DNA from: Nitrosopumilales archaeon
Lineage (GTDB): Archaea; Thermoproteota; Nitrososphaeria; Nitrososphaerales; Nitrosopumilaceae
Assembly: GCA_016276965.1 (NCBI GenBank)
Contig: JADNRU010000002.1
Location: 1 to 64,000, forward strand
Direction: 5' to 3'
Length of the DNA: 64,000 nucleotides
In this document: one piece after another, positions 1-10,083 of the stretch
How the letters are laid out: the number at the start of each line of letters is the position of its first letter
How positions within the stretch are numbered: position 1 is the first letter of the stretch
Position numbers and translations under genes: made by a program
Notes under the pieces: generated by a model
Database searches by the model: none
The model's input: only the letters and a program-made list of their open reading frames with translations
What the model was told of the DNA's origin: nothing

Positions 1-1
1 C

Positions 2-604
2 TCTAGACGCGCAACAACCCCGTCCCCAAGCGATAGACAACGTATTCTTCCAGACGATCTTCTAAAAGGACCCAAGAAATTTGAAAAGCAATCAAGGATT
101 AAGGATTCGCCATTTTTTGTATCTGTTAAAGAAACAGCAATAGACAACTTACAGGCATTTCCGCGAGTATTCGAAGCTTCTGTTTTTACTTCTGAACGTG
201 GTGAGGAATCAAACGTTAACCTTCGTGTAGTTGGACTACGTGGAGTTTGTATAATTGGTCAAGACCCTACTTGTCTTGTTACTGAGTCTACTAGAGCACC
301 GGGAAAAATATTCAAAACAGTTGAGATAAATGGAGATTTGTATAAAGTGCGATATACGGGACCGCAAGCGGTATTAGAAAAATTCTCAATATCGCCAGAA
401 AATCCTAATGCTATATTGCCTAATGGAAATATTATCATAACTGTACTCAGGGACGACCAAAGATTCAATCTATATACTGAGGTTACCTATTTGACTTCAA
501 CAGGTTCCTTAACTGGTTTAACAACAGGAGTTAAAGGACCACATCAGAGTGAAGGATCGCCAACGGACATAACTAAAGGCGTTCCATTTGAAGACTTGGG
601 TTAG
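2..604 (+). CDS. 3' part of a CDS truncated by the window edge; hypothetical protein
   Basis: The frame of ORF 338..604 is open back to base 2 with no stop; the track only starts at an internal TTG. Confidence 0.7.
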   Translation, partial: SRRATTPSPSDRQRILPDDLLKGPKKFEKQSRIKDSPFFVSVKETAIDNLQAFPRVFEASVFTSERGEESNVNLRVVGLRGVCIIGQDPTCLVTESTRAPGKIFKTVEINGDLYKVRYTGPQAVLEKFSISPENPNAILPNGNIIITVLRDDQRFNLYTEVTYLTSTGSLTGLTTGVKGPHQSEGSPTDITKGVPFEDLG

Positions 605-686
605 AAAATTCTAAAAAAGAATTCAAACTTTGAAATATTAGCTATTTTTCAACTTTATAACAAAGCAATAAAATTCAAATTACCTT

Positions 687-1202
687 ATGAGTTTTGAGCT
701 TTCACAAATGCAAATCAATGTTTTATTGCTAAAACAAGATGATCCAAAAAAATGTACTGCTGAAAAACTTGTTAAATTTGGCCTCGCAAAAAAGGTAAAG
801 AAAACACCAAAAAATACTTTGGTCTTGGATCCATTTGCCAAAAAAATTCTTTTACCTAATGACAAAAAAATAGTACATTCTGTAACTGCAATTGATTGCT
901 CTTGGAATTTAGCTGATCAAACTTTTACCAGTAAATTTTCTGGAATACACAGGAAGTTGCCTCCTCTCTTTGCTGGTAATCCTGTAAATTATTCTAAATT
1001 AGGCAAACTAACCACAGTTGAGGCAATATCTGGGAGTCTGTTAATTTTAGGCTTTAAGGAATTAGGATTACAACTACTTGACAAATTCAAGTGGGGGCAT
1101 ACTTTTTACGAATTAAACCAAAATCTTCTAAAAGATTATTCAAAAGCGGATTCAGAAGAACAGATCCCTGATATATTAAAGGAATATGCTATTGTACATT
1201 AA
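687..1202 (+). CDS. Tsr3-like 16S rRNA aminocarboxypropyltransferase (DUF367 family)
   Basis: LLKQDDPKKCTAEKLVKFGLA, AIDCSWN and RKLPPLFAGNPVNYSKLGKLTTVEA motifs. Confidence 0.8.
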   Translation: MSFELSQMQINVLLLKQDDPKKCTAEKLVKFGLAKKVKKTPKNTLVLDPFAKKILLPNDKKIVHSVTAIDCSWNLADQTFTSKFSGIHRKLPPLFAGNPVNYSKLGKLTTVEAISGSLLILGFKELGLQLLDKFKWGHTFYELNQNLLKDYSKADSEEQIPDILKEYAIVH

Positions 1203-1294
1203 TCCAAAAGATGATTTTTTAGATTCCCAAGACAATTATAGAGAACTGTAACACATTTCAAACCAACCAAATTTCAAAACATGTAGGTAATCTA

Positions 1295-3115
1295 ATGTCC
1301 GCAGAATCTCAAAAATCGGTATCTTACATACTATCAAAGCCAGTTTCTCAATTTATGGCTAAAGATGTTTTAATTCTTCATCAAGACACTTCGACTGGAT
1401 CAGCTACTAGACTTTTGCAGAGGTATGAGCGAGATGATATTGTAGTTACTGATGACCATCTCAAACCAGTAGGTATTGTGACAGATAAGGATATTTTAGC
1501 CCAAGTTAGTGATGTTACCGTTTTTGCCGAATCTACCACTTTAAAGCAAATCATGAGTTCACCTTTAATCACCATTGAAGAAAATGCGACATTACGTAAT
1601 GGTCTAGAAAAAATGACTAAAAACCATATCAGAAAACTTCCAGTAATTTCAAAAAAGCTAGTTGTAGTTGGAATGATATATCAAGCAACCATTGCAGCCG
1701 CAATTCGAAAAGCAGTAGATATTCATCCAAGATTTTTTAGCCCACCTGTAAAATCAATACTAGGGAATTTGGGATTTGTTTTGCAGTTTGCTGGAGCTCT
1801 TTTTCTCGTTCCAGCAGTTTTGGCCACCGTTTTAAATGATACCGTAACAGCTACTGGAATCTATCTTACTACAGTACTTCTACTTGTTACCGGGTTTTTC
1901 TTAAACTCTTATGGCGAAAAATCAAGCCTAAACCTACAACAAGCATCAATTTTGGTCTTTTCAAGTTTATTTATTCTAATACTGTTTGGAACAATTCCGT
2001 ACCTTTATGTCTCTCCTTATCAACCAGAAAATGCTGTAGAACTTTTTGCTAACAGCTTCTTTTCTAGCGCAGCTGGATTTACCACTGGAGGAATATCTCT
2101 TTATGAATTTCCTGAAGAGTTACCCCAAAGTTTTACGTTTTACCGCAGTTTCACACAGCTTATTGGAGGAATGAGTTTCATCTACCTTATAATTACAGCT
2201 TTTTATCCTGAAAGCAAACTCCAATCCATGAGAGGTTTCATTTCAGGAAAAACCTTACACTTAAGAGAGCTATTTGCCACCATCACAATAATTTTTGCTG
2301 TCTATATCGTCATTGTTGCTTTATTGTTATACATTTTTGGTGAGAGAAACATCATTGATAATTTTTCATTAGCTATGAGTACAATCTCAACTGGTGGATT
2401 CATTCCAAGTTCCACTATTCTTCAAGATATGTTGTGGCAAGAATATTTTGTTTTGATTGGAGCAATGATTTTAGGTGCTTTGCCATTTACTTTCCACTAT
2501 GCATTTGTAAGAAAGAGGTTTCTGTCACCTAAATTAGGTAAAGAAGTTCTTGTGTTTTTTACAATTCTTGCTGTTGCTGTATTAATATTTGGTTTCACCA
2601 GTGACTTAGATCCAATAATGTCAATTTTCTATACAATTTCAGCTGGAACTACGGCTGGATTGCAACTTGACAGTTTAGATGATTTGAGTGGACTGTCGCA
2701 AACAATTCTAGTAATTTTGATGTTCATTGGAGGATGTGGATTTTCAACTGCTGGCGGAATCAAAATTTTTAGGTTTTTGCAATTACGAAATATTGGAAAA
2801 GCTTTTCGTGCAGCTTCAAGAAAAGAATTGACTATTGAAAACAAAAAAGAAATGACTACCTCTCTCATAATCATTGCATTATTTCCAATTATTGCCACTG
2901 TTGTAGCTTTTCATCTAGTTGATATTACTGGAGCAGAGTTTAATGATGCCTTTTTAGAAGCAACTGGAATAATTACGACAGGTGGACTATGGGCAGATGT
3001 TATAACAACTGATATAAATCCCACAACAAAAATTGTTCTAAGTTTTCTCATGATATTTGGAAGACTAGAAATTATTGCAATATTGTATATTTTCATACCT
3101 AAGTTAAGCACTTGA
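1295..3115 (+). CDS. TrkH-type K+ transporter with N-terminal CBS-domain pair
   Basis: N-terminal tandem CBS pattern (VTDDHLKPVGIVTDKDILA...RKLPVISKKLVVVGMIY), then multi-TM TrkH with selectivity-like motifs (SAAGFTTGGIS, STISTGGF, SAGTTAGLQ, ATGIITTGGL). Confidence 0.88.
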   Translation: MSAESQKSVSYILSKPVSQFMAKDVLILHQDTSTGSATRLLQRYERDDIVVTDDHLKPVGIVTDKDILAQVSDVTVFAESTTLKQIMSSPLITIEENATLRNGLEKMTKNHIRKLPVISKKLVVVGMIYQATIAAAIRKAVDIHPRFFSPPVKSILGNLGFVLQFAGALFLVPAVLATVLNDTVTATGIYLTTVLLLVTGFFLNSYGEKSSLNLQQASILVFSSLFILILFGTIPYLYVSPYQPENAVELFANSFFSSAAGFTTGGISLYEFPEELPQSFTFYRSFTQLIGGMSFIYLIITAFYPESKLQSMRGFISGKTLHLRELFATITIIFAVYIVIVALLLYIFGERNIIDNFSLAMSTISTGGFIPSSTILQDMLWQEYFVLIGAMILGALPFTFHYAFVRKRFLSPKLGKEVLVFFTILAVAVLIFGFTSDLDPIMSIFYTISAGTTAGLQLDSLDDLSGLSQTILVILMFIGGCGFSTAGGIKIFRFLQLRNIGKAFRAASRKELTIENKKEMTTSLIIIALFPIIATVVAFHLVDITGAEFNDAFLEATGIITTGGLWADVITTDINPTTKIVLSFLMIFGRLEIIAILYIFIPKLST

Positions 3116-3162
3116 TAGACTTTTTTCTATAAAAATTCATAATGAGTTTAACTAAAAGATTT

Positions 3163-3237
3163 TCATCCTGTTAAAAAAGCGATATATGCTAATATTCCTG
3201 CAATCATCGTAATAGCTAATCCTATCGGACTTAACAT
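3163..3237 (-). CDS. Possible 24-aa single-TM micropeptide (MLSPIGLAITMIAGILAYIAFLTG)
   Basis: Short ORF with strongly hydrophobic content in the gap between trkH and RNase P RNA; no homology test possible. Confidence 0.3.
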   Translation of the reverse strand: MLSPIGLAITMIAGILAYIAFLTG

Positions 3238-3375
3238 TGGGAAAAAGTTTGGATTCTTGTATGTAAAAATCCAGGTTTAAAATTATTGAGTTATGATAAT
3301 CAATTCCAAGTGAATACCCTATCAATGAATATTTTAAAAGAAATATTCAAATTGAATAAAACCCAAGAAATTTTA

Positions 3376-3660
3376 GGTGCGAGCTGGTGCACGATACACT
3401 GTTACGGCAGAGGAAACTACTCCCTCCATGCAGGATATGTGTTCCGGAGACGGATAGTCAGAGATGGCTGGCAACAGAATAGAAAATAATCCCACCTGGA
3501 GTACAATGATGGCAAAACCTGAGGTTTCCAGAGAAGGAATGAAAAATCTGACCCACATGGAGCAAGGCCAAACAGAACTATAGGTTCCTGCACTTGGTTC
3601 AGGTAGGCTGCAAAGCGAAATATCGTAAAAACAGAAGGAGAGTTACGGCCAGCACGCACT
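3376..3660 (+). ncRNA. rnpB: RNase P RNA (archaeal)
   Basis: Conserved blocks: CAGAGGAAACTACTCCCTCC (CR-I-like), GGCTGGCAACAGAA, ACATGGAGCAAGGCCAAACAG, TTCAGGTAGGCTGCAAAGCG, ACAGAAGG. P1 pairs GTGCGAGCTGG (3377-3387) with CCAGCACGCAC (3649-3659), one A-A mismatch. Confidence 0.92.
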
Positions 3661-3665
3661 TTAAT

Positions 3666-4925
3666 TTAAGATGGTTTCCAGCCCTTTGGCAAGGAACCTT
3701 TTGTACTTTGGGAACTTGTTTCTTCTTCTTTCTTTTCTTCTTCGTAAACACTCTTGGTTTGTTCATAGCTAACGTCTTCTATCAACTGTGCTTCACCTCT
3801 TACAGTTTGATATCCCCCAGAACCTGCACTAGTTGCCACTCCTCTTAATAATGATGGATCAATTCCTTGTTGTCCCATTCCTACTTCCTTCTTTAGCTTT
3901 CTACTACTCATAACCATAAATACCACTCCTCCAACTGCTGCCATTCCTGCCATACCATAAACTATCATTATAGGAAAATCTCCAGTTGCTGTAGTTGCAT
4001 AGCCCTCAGGAGGAGTGGGACTAACACCAAAGGCTTCTGCTCCATAGGATGTATCTATTGCTGCAAATCCAATTAGACTAATTTCTGCAGAGTCAGATGA
4101 TTGAATTGATCTAACAGTATATTCTCTATCTGCAGTAAAACTTACTTCTTCAATTCGTTCTACTTGTATTCCTTCTCTAAAGCTACTCTCTCCCATTGTA
4201 AAGGAGGATACCACAAATCCTGAAATTTCTTCAGATAAACCAAAAGTACTTGCATCTACACTAATTCCTGTAGGATCAAACAAAAAGTGCCAATTAGTTA
4301 AAGGCTGATTTTTAATTCCTTGTGCATCAATAATTGCTTTAGATAATAAAATTTCAGCTTCAGTTCCAGCAATTATTTCAGAAACTTCTGGTTCCATAGT
4401 TCTTAGAATAGAAATGGGCATGTTGATTTCTTTGCCATCAACCATAAAAGATCCTTGAACAGTTAATCCTCTCCAAGCTGCATCTATCAATGCAGGGGTA
4501 TCTGGTGTACCACCACGAATTGTAAAAAAGGAAAGCGTTGGTGTGAGAATTATTTTATAATCAATTGAGGTGTTAAGTCCTCTACCTGTTAGTTCAGCTG
4601 AATATTCTACTCCCATATCTGTAATTCGTGCACTACTTCCATCACTTGTAATTTTTTGATTTAATGCTTGAATAATATCTTTAACACCAGAGTCAGAAGA
4701 GTCAGCGGTTGCTTCAACCTTCCAACTTTTTCCTCTTAATTCGTCTGCAATCTCCCCACCTTCTGGATATTCTATGAAAATTGTTCGCTGATATTTAATT
4801 TCGATTTCAGATGAACCAATATCAGGATTTAAGCGTGCACTAAGCTGTGCTCCCCAAACAGGAGATGTAGTTCCAATAACAAGGAAAGCAGTAATTACTA
4901 AAGCTAAAATGCCTGCCCTAAGCAC
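3666..4925 (-). CDS. Thaumarchaeal exported protein with signal peptide, C-terminal TM and cytoplasmic tail; function unknown
   Basis: N-terminal hydrophobic signal (AGILALVITAFLVIGTTSPVWGAQ); TM near residues 315-340 followed by SSRKLKKE. Confidence 0.75.
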   Translation of the reverse strand: MLRAGILALVITAFLVIGTTSPVWGAQLSARLNPDIGSSEIEIKYQRTIFIEYPEGGEIADELRGKSWKVEATADSSDSGVKDIIQALNQKITSDGSSARITDMGVEYSAELTGRGLNTSIDYKIILTPTLSFFTIRGGTPDTPALIDAAWRGLTVQGSFMVDGKEINMPISILRTMEPEVSEIIAGTEAEILLSKAIIDAQGIKNQPLTNWHFLFDPTGISVDASTFGLSEEISGFVVSSFTMGESSFREGIQVERIEEVSFTADREYTVRSIQSSDSAEISLIGFAAIDTSYGAEAFGVSPTPPEGYATTATGDFPIMIVYGMAGMAAVGGVVFMVMSSRKLKKEVGMGQQGIDPSLLRGVATSAGSGGYQTVRGEAQLIEDVSYEQTKSVYEEEKKEEETSSQSTKGSLPKGWKPS

Positions 4926-5053
4926 GAAAATAGAACTTATTGTTCAGTAATAAACCTATCCTAAAATGTATTTATTTTTAACGCTTTGTAAAAATTGAAA
5001 AAGTAATATTGAACAAAGACTACACTCAATGAGAGTTTTAAGAGCTGAAAAAT

Positions 5054-5974
5054 ATGATAACAATTCTATCGGGCGGAACAGGTTCCGTCAAACTTGTAAG
5101 GGGATTAGCATCTCAAATTCAAGATCTTAATGTAATTAGTAATGTAGGGGATAACTACTGGCTCTATGGAATGTATCTCTGTCCTGATATTGATACCATA
5201 ATTTACGGACTAGCTGATCTATTGGATTTCGAACGTGGATGGGGAATAAAAAAAGACTCTTTCGGATTTTTGCGCCAAATGGAAGTTTTTGGAGAAGAAA
5301 CATGGTTTAGTATAGGAGATAGGGATGCAGCTACCCATCTAATGAGAACAAACATGCTAAAAAATGGAAAGAATCTTAGCGATATCACCAAATGGATGTG
5401 TGAAAAATTTGCAGTTGAAGCCAAAGTTATTCCTGTGACAGATAATACTGTGGAAACTAGAATAAGTACCAACAAAGGAGAACTTCACCTTCAAGAATAT
5501 TGGGTAAAGTATAGAGGACTAGACGAAGTATTGGGAATACAATACATTGGTGCAGATAAAGCCAGACCGAATCCAGAAGCTATCAATGCAATGCACGATT
5601 CCAAACTTGTAATTATAGCCCCAGGAAATCCTCTTACCAGTATTGGTCCGATGCTTTCTATCAAAGGAGTTAGAAAAGAATTATCAAAAATTAAAAAGAA
5701 AGTTGTAGCTGTAAGTCCTCTAATAGGTGATAAAGCAATTAGTGGCCCTGCAGCAAAATACATGCAGGCTGCCGGGATTGAAGTTTCAGCATACGGCGTT
5801 GCCAAAATGTACTCAGATGTTTGCTCTCATATGATAATAGATACTAAAGATAAAGCACTTGCAAAAAAGATACAAAATTTAGACACGCAAGTTTACGAAA
5901 CAAAAATCAAGATGATCAATAAGGAAGGAGAAAAAACTTTGGCCTCTTTTATTCTTAATCAAGTACACGTATAA
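5054..5974 (+). CDS. cofD: 2-phospho-L-lactate transferase (F420 biosynthesis)
   Basis: ITILSGGTGSVKLVRGLA start, NVGDNYWLYGMYLCPDIDTIIYGLADLLD, GPGNPLTSIGPM-like block; adjacent to cofC. Confidence 0.93.
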   Translation: MITILSGGTGSVKLVRGLASQIQDLNVISNVGDNYWLYGMYLCPDIDTIIYGLADLLDFERGWGIKKDSFGFLRQMEVFGEETWFSIGDRDAATHLMRTNMLKNGKNLSDITKWMCEKFAVEAKVIPVTDNTVETRISTNKGELHLQEYWVKYRGLDEVLGIQYIGADKARPNPEAINAMHDSKLVIIAPGNPLTSIGPMLSIKGVRKELSKIKKKVVAVSPLIGDKAISGPAAKYMQAAGIEVSAYGVAKMYSDVCSHMIIDTKDKALAKKIQNLDTQVYETKIKMINKEGEKTLASFILNQVHV

Positions 5975-5975
5975 T

Positions 5976-6617
5976 TTGAAAGTATCAGCAATTATTCCAG
6001 TAAAAACTTTCTCAAAAGCAAAAACTCGACTAAATTTATCCTCACAAAAAAAAGAAGATCTATGTAAAATAATGTTAGAAGAAGTATTGACCACAATTTC
6101 AAATTCAAAACAAATTGAAAAAATCGTTGTTGTATCAAAAGACGAAGAAGCCCTAAAAATAAGCAAACAGTATAATGCAACTCAAATTTTTGATCATGAC
6201 GAATCGGGAGTAAACCACGCCGTATCTCTTGCAGACGATTATCTCACAAAGTTGGACTTTAATACATCAGTTGTTTTTCCTCAAGACATTCCATTTATGC
6301 ACACACAAGATATTGAAAATTTATTAAAATTTCAAAACTCATCAAAAAACGTCCTAGTTGTTCCTTCAATGAAGTTTGATGGAACCAATGCTCTAGTAAG
6401 AACTCCTTTAGACATTATGGAAACCCATTATGATGAGGATAGCTACAAAATTCATATCGATGTAGGAAAATCCTATACCACTAGAACTTCAATGATTCTA
6501 ATTAGAAGAATAATGCTAGATGTTGATAATCCAGACGATTTTGAATTTTTTTATAATATTGACAAACCATACCTTTACAATAAATTCAAAAAACTTGGCC
6601 TTTTGACTAATTACTAA
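5976..6617 (+). CDS. cofC: 2-phospho-L-lactate guanylyltransferase
   Basis: IIPVKTFSKAKTRL nucleotidyltransferase start; TTG start one base after the cofD stop codon. Confidence 0.88.
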   Translation: MKVSAIIPVKTFSKAKTRLNLSSQKKEDLCKIMLEEVLTTISNSKQIEKIVVVSKDEEALKISKQYNATQIFDHDESGVNHAVSLADDYLTKLDFNTSVVFPQDIPFMHTQDIENLLKFQNSSKNVLVVPSMKFDGTNALVRTPLDIMETHYDEDSYKIHIDVGKSYTTRTSMILIRRIMLDVDNPDDFEFFYNIDKPYLYNKFKKLGLLTNY

Positions 6618-6697
6618 AATATGCAACAAGTTTATAAGTAATGATTTAGCAATACATAAATACGAGAATTAATCGCATTCGTGAGTTGTGTTAAGAA

Positions 6698-7612
6698 TTG
6701 GTTAAGGCTAATAATCTAAAAGATAAATGTCCAAGGTGCGGTAAAGGTATCTTAGTTACTGATACTAATACTGGTGAGAATTTTTGTGGTAAATGTGGTT
6801 TTGTTCTAACTGATCAATCCGTAGAAACTGGACCTGAATGGCGCTCATTTTCAAAAGAAGAACATGAAGGTAGGAGTCGTGCTGGGGTTCCAACATCTTT
6901 AGCAATGCATGATATGGGACTTGCAACGATAATTGGACCAACTGACAGAGATGCTACAGGAAAACCTCTTTCTGCTTCAATGAGAAGCACCATTGAACGT
7001 CTAAGAACATGGGATAGTAGAAGCCAGGTTCATGAACCAGTTGACAGAAACTTTAGGCAAGCTTTTAGTGAACTTGATAGACTCAAAGACAAATTAGCAG
7101 TAGCTGATGCTGTCGTTGAAAAAGCTGCATATATTTACAGAAAAGCTCTTGAAAAAGGTCTAGTCAGAGGACGTTCAATTTCTGCATTAATTGCTTCAGC
7201 TCTTTATGCTGCTTGCCGTGATACTGAAACACCTAGAACACTAAAAGACATTTCAAACTCAAGCAATATTAAACGAAAGGATATTGCCAGATGTTATCGA
7301 TTACTATTAAGAGAACTTGGCCTAAAAATGCCGGTTGTAGATCCAATCAAATGTGTTGCTAGAATTGCAAGTAAAGCAGGCCTTTCAGAGAAAACAAAAC
7401 GTGAAGCAACAAAAATTCTTAAAACTGCAGAAGAAATTAAAATTTCTGCTGGAAAAGATCCTATGGGACTTGCAGCTGCCGCTCTTTATGTTGCATGTGT
7501 AACAAATGGTGAAAATAAAACTCAAAGAGATGTTGCTGAAGCTGCTGGTGTTACAGAAGTAACAATAAGAAATAGATACAAAGGTTTGAAAATAGCTCTC
7601 AATTTACAATAA
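6698..7612 (+). CDS. tfb: Transcription initiation factor IIB (TFB)
   Basis: Zn ribbon CPRCGKGILVTDTNTGENFCGKCG plus two cyclin-like repeats. Confidence 0.95.
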   Translation: MVKANNLKDKCPRCGKGILVTDTNTGENFCGKCGFVLTDQSVETGPEWRSFSKEEHEGRSRAGVPTSLAMHDMGLATIIGPTDRDATGKPLSASMRSTIERLRTWDSRSQVHEPVDRNFRQAFSELDRLKDKLAVADAVVEKAAYIYRKALEKGLVRGRSISALIASALYAACRDTETPRTLKDISNSSNIKRKDIARCYRLLLRELGLKMPVVDPIKCVARIASKAGLSEKTKREATKILKTAEEIKISAGKDPMGLAAAALYVACVTNGENKTQRDVAEAAGVTEVTIRNRYKGLKIALNLQ

Positions 7613-7763
7613 TAATCAATAAAAAAAAACTATTTTTTATTCATAAACTTTTCAAGGCATTTAACAGAAAATTTACATTGTAATAATTATTAGTTTACCT
7701 CAGTAACATGAAAACTTTGAAGCGTTACAATAATTTTGATAATATTACAATATTTTTCTAGGT

Positions 7764-8657
7764 TTGAATTTATTCGATCACTTTATTAATTTGAATTTTT
7801 ATGGCTGTGTCGTGAGGGGAAGTAATGGGAACCTAGATGGTAGAATATTCTCATCATCCAAATTTAGAGACTTCATTGAAAAACAATTACTGGAAATTTT
7901 AGAACTAACTGATGATTATGGCGGATTAGCACGTTCATCTAAAAATTATCCAATTAACATGGATGTTTATAATGCTATACGAGAAAAAAATGATTTTAAA
8001 ACAAAATCCAAAAAAAGTATGTGGATTCTCAAATCATTAACTGGAAAAACAGTAAACATGAATGTAATTAATATTGATATTGTTAATTCTAGTGAAAGAG
8101 TCAAATCACTTTCATCACAAGACGTTGAACATTACTACAAAACCTTTATAGAAAAATCAGCTGAGATAATCCAACAATTTGGTGGATATGTACTAAAAAA
8201 TGTAGGTGATTGTGTTATAGGTTTTTTTCCAACAGGAAACTACATCAATGAAAATCATGACAGCGTGGTAACATGTGGACTAAATGCAATAGATATGGTA
8301 AAAAACATGAACAAGGATTTTCAAGAGATTGGTTTACCTTCAATAAATTGTCGTGTGAGTGCAGATTTTGGTGAAGCAAAAGTTGTTCAACTACAATCAC
8401 AATGTGATTATTCTGCCTTAGATTTATTTGGTAATGCACTCAACAAACCAACAAACATTTTGCATCATGCAAAGCCAGATCAAATGGTCGTGGGAGGTGA
8501 CCTCTTTGCAAATTTCATGTCAGATTTTAGAGAAGGAATCAAAAAGAAGCTCATAACAATATATTCGGATAATTTTGGTTTTGATTTTAAACTAATTCAT
8601 AGATTTGATATTACGGGACATCAAAATTATCCAGTTTTTCTTGTGGATCACTCATAG
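7764..8657 (+). CDS. Class III adenylate/guanylate cyclase-like protein
   Basis: VINIDIVNSSERVKSL and GDCVIGFFP metal-binding blocks, CDYSALDLFGNALNKPTNIL block. Confidence 0.75.
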   Translation: MNLFDHFINLNFYGCVVRGSNGNLDGRIFSSSKFRDFIEKQLLEILELTDDYGGLARSSKNYPINMDVYNAIREKNDFKTKSKKSMWILKSLTGKTVNMNVINIDIVNSSERVKSLSSQDVEHYYKTFIEKSAEIIQQFGGYVLKNVGDCVIGFFPTGNYINENHDSVVTCGLNAIDMVKNMNKDFQEIGLPSINCRVSADFGEAKVVQLQSQCDYSALDLFGNALNKPTNILHHAKPDQMVVGGDLFANFMSDFREGIKKKLITIYSDNFGFDFKLIHRFDITGHQNYPVFLVDHS

Positions 8658-9648
8658 AAGAATCTATTTTCTCTTCTTTTTTCTTGTTTAGATAATTTAA
8701 CAATAATAATCCAATCGACAAGACTCCACTAATTATGAGCAAGATTTCAAATGTGTTGGTAAGTGAATGTGAAAAAGCATTCTGGATAGATATTTCATTA
8801 ATATCTGCAAGAAAATAGATGTATGAGAAAATAAAATAATTAGTTGACCAGTGGACTAAAATCGCCGACACAAGTCCATGTTTAAGATAAACCCATCCTA
8901 AAATAATTCCGCTTGCAGAAGCCTGCGCAAACTTTCCCCCAGTCCACGGTTCACCAGAAAAAATGTGGGCTGCCCCAAAAAATATTCCTACTAGAATAAT
9001 CAAAATCAAGGCTTTTTTTGTTTCAAAAATATGAAGATTTTCTGTTGGGTTCCATAATGACTTTAGAAATACTAGAAATGATGCTTTATGAGAATAAACA
9101 AGAAAAAGGGGGAGGCCAATTAAAAAAACTCTAAATCCTATTTCTTCTATAATTGGTGCTGTTGTAACATCAAAAAACTGAAGTAAAAGATTTTTTGCTT
9201 CTGGAGGCTCTGTTGGGACGCCAACACTTTCTTGTATAAAATCAATTAAGATGGAAATGACTATTAAAATTGAAAACCACTTTACAATTGAAACAAGATA
9301 GTTTGAATTCAAATCGTATTTTCCTTCTGTCATAAGAGGAGAAAGTGATTTGAGAAAATTTTTTTTTGGACCCAACATGGCAATTGTAAACAAAATAATA
9401 AAAATACACCAGACAAAAATGAAGATGTCTCCAAGTTGGAATTCAAAAGGAATTTCAAAATTTACGTCTACAGGAAAAACATCGTTTCCTGTAAGTGGAT
9501 AATCATAATTTATTTTATCTTCAATACTTGAATTAAAAACTACATATGCCCCTATTGGAAATGATAGTATCATAAGACCAAAAATTACTGAGACTAGAGC
9601 AGAAAATGGAATCCCGAGTGCAAGCAAGGACTTGTTTTGCTCAGACAC
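8611..9648 (-). CDS. CPBP-family (CAAX protease / Abi) membrane metalloprotease
   Basis: PIIEEIGFRVFLIGLPLF (EExxxR) and GIFFGAAHIFSGE, HWSTNYF motifs in a multi-TM protein. Confidence 0.85.
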   Translation of the reverse strand: MSEQNKSLLALGIPFSALVSVIFGLMILSFPIGAYVVFNSSIEDKINYDYPLTGNDVFPVDVNFEIPFEFQLGDIFIFVWCIFIILFTIAMLGPKKNFLKSLSPLMTEGKYDLNSNYLVSIVKWFSILIVISILIDFIQESVGVPTEPPEAKNLLLQFFDVTTAPIIEEIGFRVFLIGLPLFLVYSHKASFLVFLKSLWNPTENLHIFETKKALILIILVGIFFGAAHIFSGEPWTGGKFAQASASGIILGWVYLKHGLVSAILVHWSTNYFIFSYIYFLADINEISIQNAFSHSLTNTFEILLIISGVLSIGLLLLNYLNKKKEEKIDSSMSDPQEKLDNFDVP

Positions 9649-9655
9649 GATTTTT

Positions 9656-9988
9656 CTAGTGTAATTCTATTGATGATTCTGCAAATCCTAACTTTACAAG
9701 GGTCTCTTTAATAGTGTCTCTATGATCTCCTTGCAAAAAGACGTAACCATCTTTAGCAGTACCACCACATGCATATTTTGCTTTTAATTCCTTTGCAACA
9801 CTTTCTAAATTATTTATTTTTGGATCCAATCCTTCAATCATCGTACCTTTCTTTCTGAAGCGACGAGTTTCTAATCTAATAATAATATGAGTGCTGTCTT
9901 TATCGAGATCACTACAGGCGCATAAATCTTCAGGAAGACCACAAGTGCTGCAAATTACCGCCATTAAACAGTACATATTGCTTTTCAC
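9656..9988 (-). CDS. Translation initiation factor aIF1 (SUI1); start possibly internal MAVICSTCGLP (9964)
   Basis: ICSTCGLPEDLCACSDLDKDSTHIIIRLETRRFRKKGTMIEGLD...ACGGTAKDGYVFLQGDHRD. Confidence 0.92.
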   Translation of the reverse strand: MKSNMYCLMAVICSTCGLPEDLCACSDLDKDSTHIIIRLETRRFRKKGTMIEGLDPKINNLESVAKELKAKYACGGTAKDGYVFLQGDHRDTIKETLVKLGFAESSIELH

Positions 9989-10083
9989 ACACTATTAAGC
10001 CTTCTCTGAATAAAGCGAAATTTTTCAAATTACCATAAAATCCGAAGATTAGGTTTTTTTACAGAGAACGCCAGAAAAAAATC

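Noticed and set aside
3286-3848. ORFs 3286-3489 +, 3373-3558 -, 3417-3659 - and 3594-3848 +
   Set aside because: They overlap the RNase P RNA or lie antisense to the 3666-4925 gene and have no protein-like motifs.
8611-9648. CPBP/Abi-family protease as an abortive-infection system
   Set aside because: The family is broad and mostly not defence; no partner toxin/antitoxin or mobile context here.
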